Below, one piece after another: positions 63,648-64,000 of a DNA stretch of 64,000 bases; the stretch's first letter is position 1, and the number at the start of each line of letters is the position of its first letter. The DNA is taken from the NCBI RefSeq assembly GCF_015999545.1, contig NZ_CP065546.1:744001-808000 (forward strand). Direction: 5' to 3'. The notes under the pieces were generated by a model. It ran no database searches, was not told the DNA's origin, and saw only the letters and a program-made list of their open reading frames with translations. The position numbers were made by a program, and so were the translations under genes. The stretch is from Lysinibacillus sp. JNUCC-52. Lineage in GTDB: Bacteria; Bacillota; Bacilli; Bacillales_A; Planococcaceae.

Positions 63648-64000
63648 GTTACATACCCCCAAATAAAAATTTCCCGCAAATTAATGACTGAAAACAAACA
63701 ACAAACCTCACTTTGTTTCATTGCCGAGTTGCAAGCCAAATGGCTTCCTGCTCACACCTACGCATCGTCAAAACCTTTGTAGAAACTACAAATGAAAGTT
63801 ATCCCTTTAGCAACACCTACTAAATATTACAAAACCATATAATTTTTCTAAGCCCCCCAAACAATAATAGATTAGGTCATCTGATGATTATATGATAAAA
63901 TTATATTAACTATATTTTAAAAATTCAATATTTTTTTAAAATCCTTTTAGCTTAATGAATCAAACCTTAGCGCATAGTTTACATAAACGGACATTTTAAA
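63648..64000. other. Right edge: leader of the lactate permease and gene-free flank
   Basis: No supported gene. Two perfect small hairpins lie at about 63734-63747 (AAGCC-ATTT-GGCTT on the minus strand) and 63776-63792 (TTTGTAG-TTT-CTACAAA). They do not match a riboswitch family I know. The rest is AT-rich. Confidence 0.4.

Overview
The window reads as chromosome of a low-GC, endospore-forming Bacillales member, most likely Lysinibacillus or a close relative. The reasons are AT-rich spacers, strong AGGAGG ribosome sites, frequent TTG and GTG starts, and gene sets such as ccdA/CheY-like/ccdC/DUF2621, paiA-paiB and a CotY/CotZ-type coat protein. I see no rRNA, tRNA, CRISPR array, prophage or intact insertion sequence. 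The genus is inferred, not proven.

Layout: 0-6 kb holds a small basic protein, a decayed remnant, metE behind a cobalamin riboswitch with its own terminator, a VOC protein and a chemoreceptor. At 6-7.4 kb a secreted tandem NlpC/P60 hydrolase lies behind a WalR-type box. At 7.5-15 kb is the most unusual block: two stand-alone MurF-like ligases, a BacD-like ATP-grasp ligase, a YheC/YheD ATP-grasp fused to a third Mur ligase (a domain order recalling cyanophycin synthetase) and a cysteine-poor CotY/CotZ homologue. Three of these genes are preceded by CATANNNTA elements like mother-cell sigma factor -10 sites. I infer a sporulation-linked peptide-ligase system that may decorate the spore surface. 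At 15-19 kb are a TetR-controlled paired SMR exporter and a fused permease/binding-protein ABC importer (OpuF/BilE/EgtU type).

At 19.3-33 kb lies a wall-peptide salvage region: a LytG-like glucosaminidase, then a ten-gene minus-strand operon (VanX-type dipeptidase, M55 D-aminopeptidase, Opp-type importer, LD-carboxypeptidase, beta-lactamase-fold hydrolase, YkfC-like endopeptidase), and a DmpA-type peptidase with an Asp/Glu racemase. Together they could import and dismantle D-amino-acid-containing murein peptides. At 33-41 kb are an alanine/glycine symporter, a DinB-like protein, a polar amino-acid ABC importer divergent from a YesN/YesM-type two-component system, and a Sco protein.

At 41-48 kb are small DUF genes, a Nudix hydrolase, and a sigma-54 activator divergent from an aminotransferase/DUF3311/sodium-symporter operon with a clear -24/-12 promoter and two upstream dyads. 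At 48-64 kb are peptidase E, two MFS exporters, a CDF metal exporter behind a leader-peptide attenuator, a CPBP protease with a MerR regulator and a 19-bp-spacer promoter, a thioredoxin, marR-paiA-paiB divergent from a YczE-like protein, the ccd cytochrome c maturation genes and an L-lactate permease. Two arrays of a 21-bp-period repeat and several GTGCCTGACAC repeats lie between genes.
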